A stretch of 64,000 bases of DNA from Mesorhizobium sp. B2-4-3 (GTDB lineage: Bacteria > Pseudomonadota > Alphaproteobacteria > Rhizobiales > Rhizobiaceae). How positions within the stretch are numbered: position 1 is the stretch's first letter; the number at the start of each line of letters is the position of its first letter. The position numbers and the translations under genes are program-made. The notes beneath the pieces were generated by a model. It did no database searches. It saw only the letters and a list, made by a program, of their open reading frames with translations, and was not told the origin of the DNA. The stretch lies in the NCBI RefSeq assembly GCF_006442815.1, contig NZ_VFVL01000001.1, positions 248,001 to 312,000 of the forward strand, read 5' to 3'. Positions 30,305 through 39,551 of the stretch are shown one piece after another.

Positions 30305-31150
30305 CAGGGGCACGACCTTGTTGACGGCGCCGAGCAGGGCGTCGACGGAAAGCGGTTCTTCCTTGAAGATCGTGCCGGCGAGCGCCGGACGGGCGAGATG
30401 GAAACCCTGCAGCAGGTCGACGCCGCCCTCGAGCGCGACGCGCAAATGCCGTGCGTTCTCGATGCCCTCGACCAGCACTTTGGCGCCGCGCTCGTGCAGC
30501 ACCGCCACCAACGGCCGGAAGAAGCGTTCGGCGGCGGCATGGCGGCAGAGCTCGCCAAACCAGGCGCCATCGATCTTGACGATGTCGGGCGCAAGCAGAT
30601 CGATGCGGGCCTCGGTCGAATGCCCCGTGCCGAAATCGTCGATGGCGATGCGGATGCCGTCGCGCCGCATTTCGCGCACCAGGCTGGCAAGAACCTGGTC
30701 GTCGGCTGCCTGCTCGGTGATCTCGCAGACCAGCAGGCTGGGCTCAAGCTCCCAATCGCCGAGATGCCTGGTCATCAGCCGGATCTCGGCGAGCGCCCGT
30801 CCGAGATGGTCGTTGATGGTCGGATTATAGTTGAAGAACAGCGTCAATCCCTCGACACCGATGTTGCGATAATTGCCGAGATGCAGCATCCGGCACATCG
30901 TTTCGACAAACAGCAGGTCGGGCGCGGGAATGCCGCCGAAGAAGACCGAAGAGGCTACCGGCTGCGCGACTCGGCGCGGCTCGATCAGCCCCTCGACGGC
31001 GACGGCTCTGAGCACCTTGCCCTCCGGCGCGAAAATCGGCTGATAGGCGCTCCACAGCCGGAACTCGCCATAGACGCCGAACTGGAGGCCGATCTCGTCG
31101 GCGAAGATCGCCTCGGCGACGTTGCGCCGCCTGTCTGGCTGTTCGCTCAT
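30290..31150 (-). CDS. EAL-domain protein (cyclic-di-GMP phosphodiesterase type)
   Basis: 286 residues, essentially a stand-alone EAL domain. The signature glutamate is in VEGLIEP, with metal- and substrate-binding segments NYNP, EITEQ, DDFGTGHS, DIVKIDG and VEGIEN, so catalysis is plausible. There is no signal, membrane or sensory domain. Its ATG overlaps the TGA of the upstream EAL gene (ATGA), indicating coupled translation. The product would lower cyclic-di-GMP and so favour motility over attachment. Confidence 0.87.
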   Translation of the reverse strand: MSEQPDRRRNVAEAIFADEIGLQFGVYGEFRLWSAYQPIFAPEGKVLRAVAVEGLIEPRRVAQPVASSVFFGGIPAPDLLFVETMCRMLHLGNYRNIGVEGLTLFFNYNPTINDHLGRALAEIRLMTRHLGDWELEPSLLVCEITEQAADDQVLASLVREMRRDGIRIAIDDFGTGHSTEARIDLLAPDIVKIDGAWFGELCRHAAAERFFRPLVAVLHERGAKVLVEGIENARHLRVALEGGVDLLQGFHLARPALAGTIFKEEPLSVDALLGAVNKVVPLHQHR

Positions 31151-32073
31151 GGCGTGACCTTGCGCCCGAACACCCTTGCCGGCCGCCCATGCAGCTTTGC
31201 AGCCGCCGGGCTTGCGGCGGCCGATGCCTTGCTGTCTCCGGTCGAAGGCAGCGCATCCTTGCTGAAAATGCGAAAGCTGGTGGGGGCAAGTTCCGGCCGG
31301 GCAAGCACATAGCCCTGCACCATGGAGGCGCCGGACCTCTCGGCAAGCTCCAGCTGCCAGCCTTCCTCGATGCCTTCGAAGACGGTGCGGATGCCCTGGT
31401 TCTCGAAGCTCTGCACCATCGCCGTCAGCAACGCGAAGCCAGCGCCGGACTCCATCAGTTGGGTGATCCAATGCGCGTCGAACTTGACGATGTCGGGTTT
31501 GAGTTCCTTGATCCGGTTGATGTCGGATTCATCGGCGCCGTAGTCGTCCACCGCGATGCGGAAGCCGTTGGCCCTCAGCGCCTCGACAAAATCGTAGAGT
31601 GTTTCCTGCGAAGCCGACTTCTGCTCGGTGACCTCGCAGACGATACGGCGCGGATCGATGCCGGCTTCGTGCAGCACCAGCCGCATGTCGCGCAGGGCCT
31701 TGTCGGCGATGCTGCGATCGGTGAAGACCGACGGGTCGAAATTGACGAAGATGGACGCCTCTTGTGGGAGGCAGGCACCGGCGTTCAGAAGATGCAGAGT
31801 GCGCGTCAGCGCCTCGATATGCAGCCGGTCGGCCGCCGGGCAGGTGCCGAAAAATGTCCCCGGCGACTGCGGCTCGCCGTCGCGGAACGGCCGGATCAGC
31901 CCCTCGAAAGCGGTGACCGAAAGCTTGCCCTCCTTGAAGGCGAAGATCGGCTGGAACGCGCTCTGCAGCGTATAGATGCCCCAGACACCGGTCGAGGTGC
32001 CGTCATCATGACGGATGGTGTGGGCAAGTCCGATGCTGCGCGACAAGGTTTCTCGCTCCGCGAACAGGCGCAA
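31147..32073 (-). CDS. EAL-domain protein, possibly degenerate
   Basis: 308 residues. EAL-domain landmarks are present: FEGLIRP, NFDP, CEVTEQ, IVKFDAHW and FEGIEE. The loop normally reading DDFGTG is changed to DDYGADES, so catalytic competence is doubtful and a cyclic-di-GMP-binding or partner-regulating role is possible. A start at 32073 is used; the N-terminal 45 residues have no clear domain. It is the first gene of a coupled EAL pair. Confidence 0.83.
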   Translation of the reverse strand: MRLFAERETLSRSIGLAHTIRHDDGTSTGVWGIYTLQSAFQPIFAFKEGKLSVTAFEGLIRPFRDGEPQSPGTFFGTCPAADRLHIEALTRTLHLLNAGACLPQEASIFVNFDPSVFTDRSIADKALRDMRLVLHEAGIDPRRIVCEVTEQKSASQETLYDFVEALRANGFRIAVDDYGADESDINRIKELKPDIVKFDAHWITQLMESGAGFALLTAMVQSFENQGIRTVFEGIEEGWQLELAERSGASMVQGYVLARPELAPTSFRIFSKDALPSTGDSKASAAASPAAAKLHGRPARVFGRKVTP

Positions 32074-32147
32074 TCCGATCTGCGATCCTGCCAGCCAAGG
32101 GTTTACCGGCCGTTGATGAATTTAGCGTTGCCGCTCACGCAGGCTGA

Positions 32148-33467
<1,320 letters not shown>

Positions 33468-33490
33468 TCGCGCACACGCTGTCACATCGG

Positions 33491-33516
33491 AAAACCCGGC
33501 CTCGGCCGGGTTTTTT
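33491..33516 (+). terminator. Rho-independent terminator of aatA
   Basis: AACCCGGCC-TC-GGCCGGGTT is a perfect 9-bp stem followed by a T-run, 26 bases after the aatA stop codon. Confidence 0.9.
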
Positions 33517-33523
33517 ATTGGCC

Positions 33524-33919
33524 TCAGCTGCCATATTGCTCCTGCGTCACCTCTTCCAGCCAGTCGGCGTGGACGCCGTCCAGCGCCTCCTGCATGGCGA
33601 TATGCGTCATGGCGGTTTTCGCCCCGGCACCGTGCCAGTGCTTTTCGCCGGGGGCGAAGGAGATGACGTCCCCTGCCCTGATCTCTTCGATCGGCCCGCC
33701 CCAGGTCTGTGCAAGCCCGGCGCCGGAGGTGACATAGAGCGTCTGTCCGAGCGGGTGCGTGTGCCAATGCGTGCGCGCGCCGGGCTCGAAGCTGACCAGC
33801 GTCGCCCTGAGCCTTGCCGGCGCCTCCTTCTCGACGATCGGCGTCTGCAATACCCGCCCGGTAAAGTATTTGTCCGGCGCGATGACTGTCGGCACCGAGC
33901 CGCACGCAATGATCTTCAT
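33524..33919 (-). CDS. Cupin-domain protein
   Basis: 131 residues. A single small cupin barrel carries the metal-binding motif HWHTHPLGQTLYVTSG and the second motif region FAPGEKHWHGAG. Stand-alone cupins of this type are often encoded with carboxymuconolactone-decarboxylase-like genes, but none is near. Function is unknown. It is convergent with aatA. Confidence 0.85.
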   Translation of the reverse strand: MKIIACGSVPTVIAPDKYFTGRVLQTPIVEKEAPARLRATLVSFEPGARTHWHTHPLGQTLYVTSGAGLAQTWGGPIEEIRAGDVISFAPGEKHWHGAGAKTAMTHIAMQEALDGVHADWLEEVTQEQYGS

Positions 33920-33952
33920 CGTCCAATCCTTCTCGAATAATGCTTCGCTGGG

Positions 33953-34074
33953 GCAATTCCAGGAAAAGTGTGAGCGGTTAAGTTCGGCGCCTTCGCCGTA
34001 ACCTTCCGTCCGGAATTGCGTAAAAACAAGGAGATGAAGCGTTTCGCCGTTTCCGTGAGACGGTGAACCGCTCC
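33953..34074. repeat. Dispersed repeat, copy 1, with a 24-bp insert
   Basis: GCAATTCCAGGAAAAGTGTG and GTCCGGAATTGCGT arms, then ACAAGGAGAT and TTCGCCGTTTCCGTGA segments, closely match the element at 38134-38233. This copy has about 24 extra bases (33980-34003) between GAGCGGTT and TTCCGTC. The rest of the 33920-34330 gap is AT-richer and presumably holds the promoter of the GGDEF-EAL gene; no gene is seen. Confidence 0.75.
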
Positions 34075-34330
34075 AGCCTCGTCTTGCGAAGCAGTTTCAT
34101 CCCGATGCGCTGTTGACGCAACCGGCCTTTTTCAGCCGCCTGACGACCGCGTCAAGGTCCGGCGATAGAGGCTCGTTAGCCGGTCAATAAACTGTCATAA
34201 ATCGTTGCTTTTTAACCATAAAATGCCACCGCCCAATCCAGCGCTGATTAATGCTACGGATCGGTCGCCGAACTCAGCGTTTGTTAACGGCTGACGCCCT
34301 AGCCATGTCGCGTGCTGTGGGGGCGCGGAC

Positions 34331-35860
34331 ATGAGTATCTTGGCGACAATCAAGGATCACAGCGGCCGTATCTATCGCGGCATCCAGGCTTTGCTCGTGA
34401 TGAGCATCGCCGCCACCGGGCTTGCGGCTTTCGCGCTGACGGAGAACGCTTCCCGCGCAGGCGCGCTGGCGGTATCGGTGGCATCGACCTTAATGGCGCT
34501 TCTGGTGTTGATGTATATGCGCTCGAGCGTCGTCCAGCGCCTGCAGTCGGCCGCGGATGCCGAGGCCGAGAAGCATCGCTTTCTCACCGGCGATGCCATG
34601 ACCGGGGCCATGACCCGGCGCTATTTCATTGAAGCGTTGGGCGACTGGCTGGGTGGCTCGCGCAACCGTCGCCAGGCAAGCCTGCTTTTGATCGACCTCG
34701 ATCATTTCAAGCAGCTCAACGACACGTTCGGCCATCAGTTCGGCGATCTGGCGCTGGCGCATCTGGTCGCGGAAGCGCAACGCATCTTCGAGGACGGCGT
34801 CATCGGCCGGCTCGGCGGCGACGAGTTCGGCATCATGGTTCCGCATGGCGACGTCGCCATTATCGGCAAGGACGCGCGTCGGCTGCTGGATGCGATGCGT
34901 GCCGGCAAGAGACATGAAGGCAAGATCATTCCCCTCTCGATCTCGGTAGGCGTCGCGCTCGCGCCGTCGCATGCTTCGAACGGCGCTGAATTGATGCTGC
35001 TGGCCGATCTCGCGCTCTACGAAAGCAAGGCCGCCGGTCGCGGCCGCATCACCGTTTTCGATGAGGAGATGCTGTCGGACAAGCGTTATCGCCGGCTGGT
35101 GGAACGCGAGCTGCGCGCCGCGGTCTATCTCGGCGAGTTGGAGCTGCACTATCAGCCGATCGTCGATCCCGACGGCTCGGTCGACGCGCTGGAAGGCTTG
35201 ATCCGCTGGCGTCACCCGGTGCGCGGTTTGATCTCGCCGGCGGAATTCATCCCGATCGCCGAGCGCTCGACGCTGATCGACATGATCGGCGAGTGGGTCT
35301 TCAAGCGCGCCTGTGCCGATGTCGGGCATTTTCCCGGACGTCGCATCTCGATCAACGTCTCGGGCGAGCAGTTGAAGCGCGATGAGATCGTGACGATGTG
35401 CGACCGGATCCTGCGCGAAACCGGCCGGTCCGCATCGCAGTTCATCATCGAGATCACCGAGACGGTGGCGACGGCCGCGACGCCCGAGGTTCTGAGGCGC
35501 CTGGAGGCGCTGCGCGGCCTCGGCTTCCACATTGCGCTGGACGACTTCGGCACCGGCCATTGCGGCTTCAACTATCTGAAGTCGCTGCCCATCGACAGCG
35601 TCAAGATCGACCGCTCTTACATCCGCAGCCTCGCCCATGACCAGGTGGCGCAGATCTTCGTTTCCGCACTTGCCCAGATCGCCCGCATCCAGGACATCGC
35701 CATCGTCGCGGAAGGCGTCGAAACCGCTGAGGAATTCACCCTCGCCAGGACCGCCGGCTGCAGCCGCTTCCAGGGCTATTTCTTCGGCAGGCCCGCGCCG
35801 CGCGACAAGGCAAGCGCGTTGTGTGCCGCCGCCCGCGAACCGCTTGCCCTCACGGCCTGA
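34331..35860 (+). CDS. GGDEF-EAL cyclic-di-GMP turnover protein, membrane anchored
   Basis: 509 residues. Two N-terminal membrane helices (about 18-38 and 45-63) precede a GGDEF domain with an intact GGDEF (162-166) and an EAL domain with EGL (288-290), NVS, EITE, DDFGTG (404-409), VKID and VAEGVE. Both active sites look complete, so it may make and degrade cyclic-di-GMP. The inhibitory RxxD site before GGDEF is not present in canonical form. No sensory domain is visible beyond the membrane anchor. Confidence 0.92.
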   Translation: MSILATIKDHSGRIYRGIQALLVMSIAATGLAAFALTENASRAGALAVSVASTLMALLVLMYMRSSVVQRLQSAADAEAEKHRFLTGDAMTGAMTRRYFIEALGDWLGGSRNRRQASLLLIDLDHFKQLNDTFGHQFGDLALAHLVAEAQRIFEDGVIGRLGGDEFGIMVPHGDVAIIGKDARRLLDAMRAGKRHEGKIIPLSISVGVALAPSHASNGAELMLLADLALYESKAAGRGRITVFDEEMLSDKRYRRLVERELRAAVYLGELELHYQPIVDPDGSVDALEGLIRWRHPVRGLISPAEFIPIAERSTLIDMIGEWVFKRACADVGHFPGRRISINVSGEQLKRDEIVTMCDRILRETGRSASQFIIEITETVATAATPEVLRRLEALRGLGFHIALDDFGTGHCGFNYLKSLPIDSVKIDRSYIRSLAHDQVAQIFVSALAQIARIQDIAIVAEGVETAEEFTLARTAGCSRFQGYFFGRPAPRDKASALCAAAREPLALTA

Positions 35861-36011
35861 CAATAGGAAATGATGGCCTGACGGCCCCAAGCCGGCGAAC
35901 ATCCTATTTTTCTTGCCCTCCCGGCGAACCCGTGTGACGATGGCTTTGGGAAGGGGTGGATAAACCCCGCCCGCGACGGCCGAACAGGCCGGCCGCCGCT
36001 CTGCATAGGGT

Positions 36012-36051
36012 GCGATCGGACGCAAAACCGGTTTCCACTTTTGCTGATCGC
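36012..36051. repeat. Palindromic repeat upstream of the EF-G-like gene
   Basis: GCGATC and GATCGC bound a core AAAACCGGTTTCCACTTTT resembling the cores of the 49-bp elements at 25847, 38296 and 42248. It ends 32 bases before the EF-G-like start codon. Confidence 0.55.
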
Positions 36052-36083
36052 TCTCTTGGGAAACGCCTGAGTGGAGGTCAGCC

Positions 36084-38132
36084 ATGGGTACTCGCGCCGG
36101 AGGACGACGCACGGGACCGAAATGCATCGCCATAATCGGTCCCTTCGCAAGCGGTAAGACGACACTTCTCGAAGCCATACTCGCCCGCACGGGCGCCATT
36201 CCCCGCCAGTCGCCCGTTTCATCGGGCAACACTGTTTCCGATCATTCGCCCGAGGCGCGCGCCCACGCTATGAGCGTCGAGGCGACCTTCGCCACAACCG
36301 ATTTCATGGGCGAGCAGATCACCTTCGTCGACTGCCCCGGCTCCATCGAATTCGCCTTCGAGGCCGAACCCGTGCTTGCCGCTTGCGACCTCGCTGTCGT
36401 CGTCGCCGAGGCCGACGAGAAGAAGATCCCGGCGCTCCAGCTCATCATGCGCAAGCTCGATGATCTCGCCATTCCGCGCATCCTGTTCCTCAACAAGGTC
36501 GACAAGGCGATCACGGGCGTGCGCGACACGCTGAAGATGCTGCAGCCGGCAAGCTCTGTGCCGCTGCTGCTGCGCCAGATTCCGGTGCGCAAGGACGGCG
36601 TCGTCATCGGCTCGATCGATCTGGCGCTGGAACGCGCCTACATCTACCGCGAATATGCCGAGAGCCAGGTCGCCGACATCGCGAACGACGACAAGGCGCG
36701 CGAGCTGGAGGCGCGGTTCTCCATGCTGGAGACGCTCGCCGACCATGACGATCACCTGATGGAGCAGTTGCTGGAGGAGATCGAGCCGCCGAAGGATGCG
36801 GTCTTCGACGATCTCTCGGCCGACCTGCGCGCCGGCGCGGTGACGCCGGTGCTGATCGGCACGGCCGAGAAGGGTAATGGCGTGCTGCGCCTGTTGAAGG
36901 CCATTCGCCACGACGCGCCCGATGTCGAGGCAACCAGGAAGCGCCTTGGCGCGCCGGACGGCCAGACGGTGGTGCAGGTGATGAAGACCATCCACACCGC
37001 GCATGGCGGCAAGCTTTCGGTGTCGCGCGTGCTTTCCGGCCAATTGGCCGACGCGGCCGAGCTCTTCCTTTCCAACGGCGACACGGCGAAGGTTTCCGGC
37101 ATCTACAAGATGCTCGGCAAGGATCAGACGAAGCTGACATCCGCCAAGGCGGGCGACACAGTCGCGCTCGGCAAGCTCGACGACGTCAAGACCGGCCAGA
37201 CGCTGAGTTCGGCCAAGGGCGGCATCCGGCCATTGGTCACGCTGGAACCGCCGCAGCCGGTCTTCGCCTTCGCGCTTCGCCCCAAGGAGCGCAAGGACGA
37301 GGTCAAGATGTCGGCGGCGATCCAGCGCCTTGCCGAAGAGGATCCATCGCTCAGCCTGCGCCACAACCAGGATTCCGCCGAAACCGTCCTGTCGGGCCAC
37401 GGCGAGATGCATCTGCGCGTGGTGCGCGAGCGCCTCGAGGGCAAGAACCAGATCCCGATCGAGGGCCATGCCCCGGCGGTGCCTTACCGGGAGACGATCC
37501 GCAAACCGGTGCAGCAGCGTGGCCGCCACAAGAAGCAGTCCGGCGGCCACGGCCAGTTCGGCGACGTGGTGATCGAGATCAAGCCGCTGCCGCGCGGGTC
37601 CGGCTTCCAGTTCTCCGACACCATCACCGGCGGCGTGGTGCCGAAAACCTATATCCAGTCGGTGGAGACCGGCATTCGCGACTATCTGAAGACGGGCCCG
37701 CTCGGCTTTCCGGTCGTCGACGTCGCCGTCAACCTGTCGGATGGTTCCTACCACGCGGTCGATTCCTCCGACATGGCCTTCCAGATGGCGGCGAAGCTCG
37801 CGATGAAGGAAGGCATGACCGCCTGTTCGCCGGTCCTGCTGGAGCCGGTGATGAAGGTCGAGATCGTCACGCCTTCGGACGCGACCTCGAAGATCATCGC
37901 GCTGATCCCGCAGCGGCGCGGCCAGATCCTCGGCTATGATGCAAGGCCCGACTGGCCTGGCTGGGACGTCGTCGAGGCGACCATGCCGCAGGCCGAGATC
38001 GGTGACCTGATCATCGAGCTGCGCTCGGCGACCGCCGGCGTCGCCAGCTACAAGGCCGCTTTCGACCACATGGCCGAACTCACCGGCCGGCTCGCCGACG
38101 AGGCGATGAACGCCAACGGCAAAGCCGCCTAG
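36084..38132 (+). CDS. EF-G-like translational GTPase (paralogue of FusA)
   Basis: 682 residues with EF-G domain order. The GTPase P-loop is altered to GPFASGKTT (19-27) from the usual AHIDAGKTT, and switch-2 reads DCPGSIEF rather than DTPGHVDF; NKVD is intact. Domain II, the EF-G domain IV-like central part (GRHKKQSGGHGQFGD) and the C-terminal domain V are present. Such EF-G2-type proteins are common in alphaproteobacteria and their role in translocation or ribosome recycling is not settled. The start follows a GGAGG ribosome binding site. Confidence 0.9.
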   Translation: MGTRAGGRRTGPKCIAIIGPFASGKTTLLEAILARTGAIPRQSPVSSGNTVSDHSPEARAHAMSVEATFATTDFMGEQITFVDCPGSIEFAFEAEPVLAACDLAVVVAEADEKKIPALQLIMRKLDDLAIPRILFLNKVDKAITGVRDTLKMLQPASSVPLLLRQIPVRKDGVVIGSIDLALERAYIYREYAESQVADIANDDKARELEARFSMLETLADHDDHLMEQLLEEIEPPKDAVFDDLSADLRAGAVTPVLIGTAEKGNGVLRLLKAIRHDAPDVEATRKRLGAPDGQTVVQVMKTIHTAHGGKLSVSRVLSGQLADAAELFLSNGDTAKVSGIYKMLGKDQTKLTSAKAGDTVALGKLDDVKTGQTLSSAKGGIRPLVTLEPPQPVFAFALRPKERKDEVKMSAAIQRLAEEDPSLSLRHNQDSAETVLSGHGEMHLRVVRERLEGKNQIPIEGHAPAVPYRETIRKPVQQRGRHKKQSGGHGQFGDVVIEIKPLPRGSGFQFSDTITGGVVPKTYIQSVETGIRDYLKTGPLGFPVVDVAVNLSDGSYHAVDSSDMAFQMAAKLAMKEGMTACSPVLLEPVMKVEIVTPSDATSKIIALIPQRRGQILGYDARPDWPGWDVVEATMPQAEIGDLIIELRSATAGVASYKAAFDHMAELTGRLADEAMNANGKAA

Positions 38133-38233
38133 AGCAATTCCAGGAAAAGTGTGAGCGGTTTTCCGTCTGGAATTGCGTAAGAACAAGGAGATAGTGCGGT
38201 TCGCCGTTTCCGTGAAACGGTGAAACGCACTAG
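38130..38233. repeat. Dispersed repeat, copy 2, abutting the EF-G-like stop codon
   Basis: The element begins TAGAGCAATTCCAGG, so its first three bases serve as the stop codon of the EF-G-like gene. It runs through the CAATTCC...GGAATTG dyad to about 38233 and matches the copy at 33953-34074. Confidence 0.75.
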
Positions 38234-38242
38234 AGCCGGATG

Positions 38243-38268
38243 GTTTCAGGTCGAACCGACCTGAAATC
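38243..38268. repeat. Short palindrome in the repeat mosaic
   Basis: TTTCAGGTCG-AAC-CGACCTGAAA is a perfect 10-bp dyad lying between the repeats at 38130 and 38296. Confidence 0.6.
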
Positions 38269-38295
38269 TGAATCCGTCTCTAAATCCGAGAGATA

Positions 38296-38344
38296 GAGCA
38301 TGATGTCGCCCGAAAACCGCTCCACACTTTTCGGCATCATGCTC
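38296..38344. repeat. 49-bp palindromic repeat, intergenic copy
   Basis: Arms GAGCATGATG and CATCATGCTC enclose CCCGAAAACCGCTCCACAC. It is 47/49 identical to the copy embedded in the GNAT gene at 25847-25895. Confidence 0.8.
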
Positions 38345-38382
38345 TAGCAGGTCGGCCTGCCTGACAGACTTCTGTTGAAGAT

Positions 38383-38550
38383 ATGAAAACGGCGTCCGGA
38401 TGATCCGGACGCCGTTCCTATTGCGGACCGTTTTCCTGGGAGGCAACGGCTGGTCCGCCGCATCCGGAAAAATGGTTCGGACGCGGTGCTTGCCTGAGCC
38501 CGGTCTTCCGAGTGATGCCCCCATCTCCCGAACCGACCAACCGCGTCCTA
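38383..38550 (-). ncRNA. Candidate structured small RNA of unknown family
   Basis: On the minus strand CGGTTGGTC (38543-38535) can pair with GACCAGCCG (38455-38447), and GGTTCGG (38534-38528) with CCGAACC (38480-38474), giving a long bulged stem. A further GCGGACC/GGTCCGC hairpin follows, and then a perfect 13-bp stem (38388-38416) with a 3-base loop and TTTTC tail. No family is recognised. A 6S-like rod is possible but not shown. Boundaries are approximate. Confidence 0.4.
38388..38416 (-). terminator. Perfect 13-bp hairpin, terminator-like
   Basis: AACGGCGTCCGGA-TGA-TCCGGACGCCGTT. On the minus strand the hairpin is followed by TTCATATC, a weak U-tract; on the plus strand by CCTATT. It is likely to end the minus-strand RNA described at 38383-38550. 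Confidence 0.65.
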
Positions 38551-38661
38551 TCGTCTACTTAAACCATAGACTGCGTCCGCGACATGTTACCCGATGTTAC
38601 ATGTCACTGTTACGTGGTGGATCCAGTCGTTTTTGTCCCGGCTCGAAGGCACGCGGGCAAC

Positions 38662-38690
38662 AAAAAAGCCGGATCAATAAAGATCCGGCT
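38662..38690 (-). terminator. Rho-independent terminator of the small RNA
   Basis: On the minus strand a 9-bp stem AGCCGGATC/GATCCGGCT with a TTTATT loop is followed by six T. No protein gene upstream on that strand needs it. Confidence 0.88.
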
Positions 38691-38777
38691 GAGTTGATTG
38701 GAAGTGCCGATTAGGGCTAACCTCCAGAGGGGAACACTCGAGGGCGCTAATGGGAGGAGAACGCGCCCTGGAGATGT
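38662..38777 (-). ncRNA. Candidate trans-acting small RNA with anti-Shine-Dalgarno loop
   Basis: A minus-strand unit of about 116 bases. A plausible promoter lies upstream (CTTGTT-N17-ACATAT) with a start near 38777. The 5' part folds through CTCCAG/CTGGAG and GGGCGC/GCGCCC and exposes CTCCTCCC, an anti-Shine-Dalgarno motif seen in rhizobial small RNAs of the alpha-r14 (NfeR1) and alpha-r8 (mmgR/suhB) groups. It ends in a textbook terminator, AGCCGGATC-TTTATT-GATCCGGCT plus TTTTTT (38662-38690). Family assignment is by motif memory only. Confidence 0.6.
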
Positions 38778-39032
38778 GACTATATATGTGCTCATCATGC
38801 CCAAGAAACAAGCATCTATTTTGCAACACACGCATGCAAAAAGACGCAGGCTGTGGTCCAACCTGTTCCCGGAACCCATAGGACCAGAAAAATCGCCGAT
38901 TCCGGTGCGTTTCCGGCCCTAAAGCGACCGCTTAAATGCAAAATCGAGCCGAATTTGCTCGGAAATATGCGAGTCGGCGAAATGATGTCGATTTCGGCAA
39001 GCCGAGTTTATTTTTACGGCAGGAGACCGATG

Positions 39033-39533
39033 ATGCGAACTTTTTCAGCAATCGCCGGCAGCGCGCTGTTTCTTGTCGTTGCGCCCGGCGTCGTCGCCGG
39101 CCTGGCGCCGTGGCTCTTGACCGACCACTATCGCAAACCTCTGTCGGCTCTGCCGGGCTTCGTGCCTGCAGGCTCGCTTCTCGTGGTCGGAGCCGCCGCC
39201 ATCCTGCTTCATGCCTTTGCCCGTTTTGCCCTCGAGGGCCTGGGCACGCCCGCTCCAGTGGCGCCGACCGAGAAACTGGTCGTCGGCGGCATCTACCGCC
39301 ATGTGCGCAACCCCATGTACGTGGCGGTGCTGGCGATCATCCTTGGCCAGGCGCTGATCTTTTCGAGCTGGGCGGTGCTGGTCTACGGCCTGATCGCCGC
39401 CGCGGCGATGGTCTCCTTCGTCAAGGTCTATGAAGAGCCGACGCTCGCCAACCGCTATGGCGCGGAATACGAAACCTACCGCCGCGCCGTCCCCGGCTGG
39501 CTGCCACGGCTGACACCGTGGCGCGGGCAGTAG
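39033..39533 (+). CDS. Isoprenylcysteine carboxyl methyltransferase-like membrane protein
   Basis: 166 residues with four to five membrane helices. The ICMT/PEMT signature is visible as GGIYRHVRNPMYVAVLAIILG followed by a C-terminal E-E-P motif (KVYEEPTLANRYGAEYETY), the SAM-binding region of this superfamily. The natural substrate in bacteria is unknown. Two overlapping ATG codons (39030, 39033) follow AGGAGA; 39033 has the better spacing. Confidence 0.85.
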   Translation: MRTFSAIAGSALFLVVAPGVVAGLAPWLLTDHYRKPLSALPGFVPAGSLLVVGAAAILLHAFARFALEGLGTPAPVAPTEKLVVGGIYRHVRNPMYVAVLAIILGQALIFSSWAVLVYGLIAAAAMVSFVKVYEEPTLANRYGAEYETYRRAVPGWLPRLTPWRGQ

Positions 39534-39551
39534 TTTCTCGGCCGAGCGCTT

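Noticed and set aside
34490..36232. 580-residue frame antisense to the GGDEF-EAL gene
   Set aside because: The sense strand has a complete GGDEF-EAL protein; the antisense product is low-complexity.
36219..38186. 655-residue open frame antisense to the EF-G-like gene
   Set aside because: A shadow of strong codon bias in the EF-G-like gene; no motif or ribosome binding site.
38400..38714. 104-residue plus-strand protein
   Set aside because: The region is better explained by minus-strand RNA structures and terminators; the frame has no ribosome binding site.
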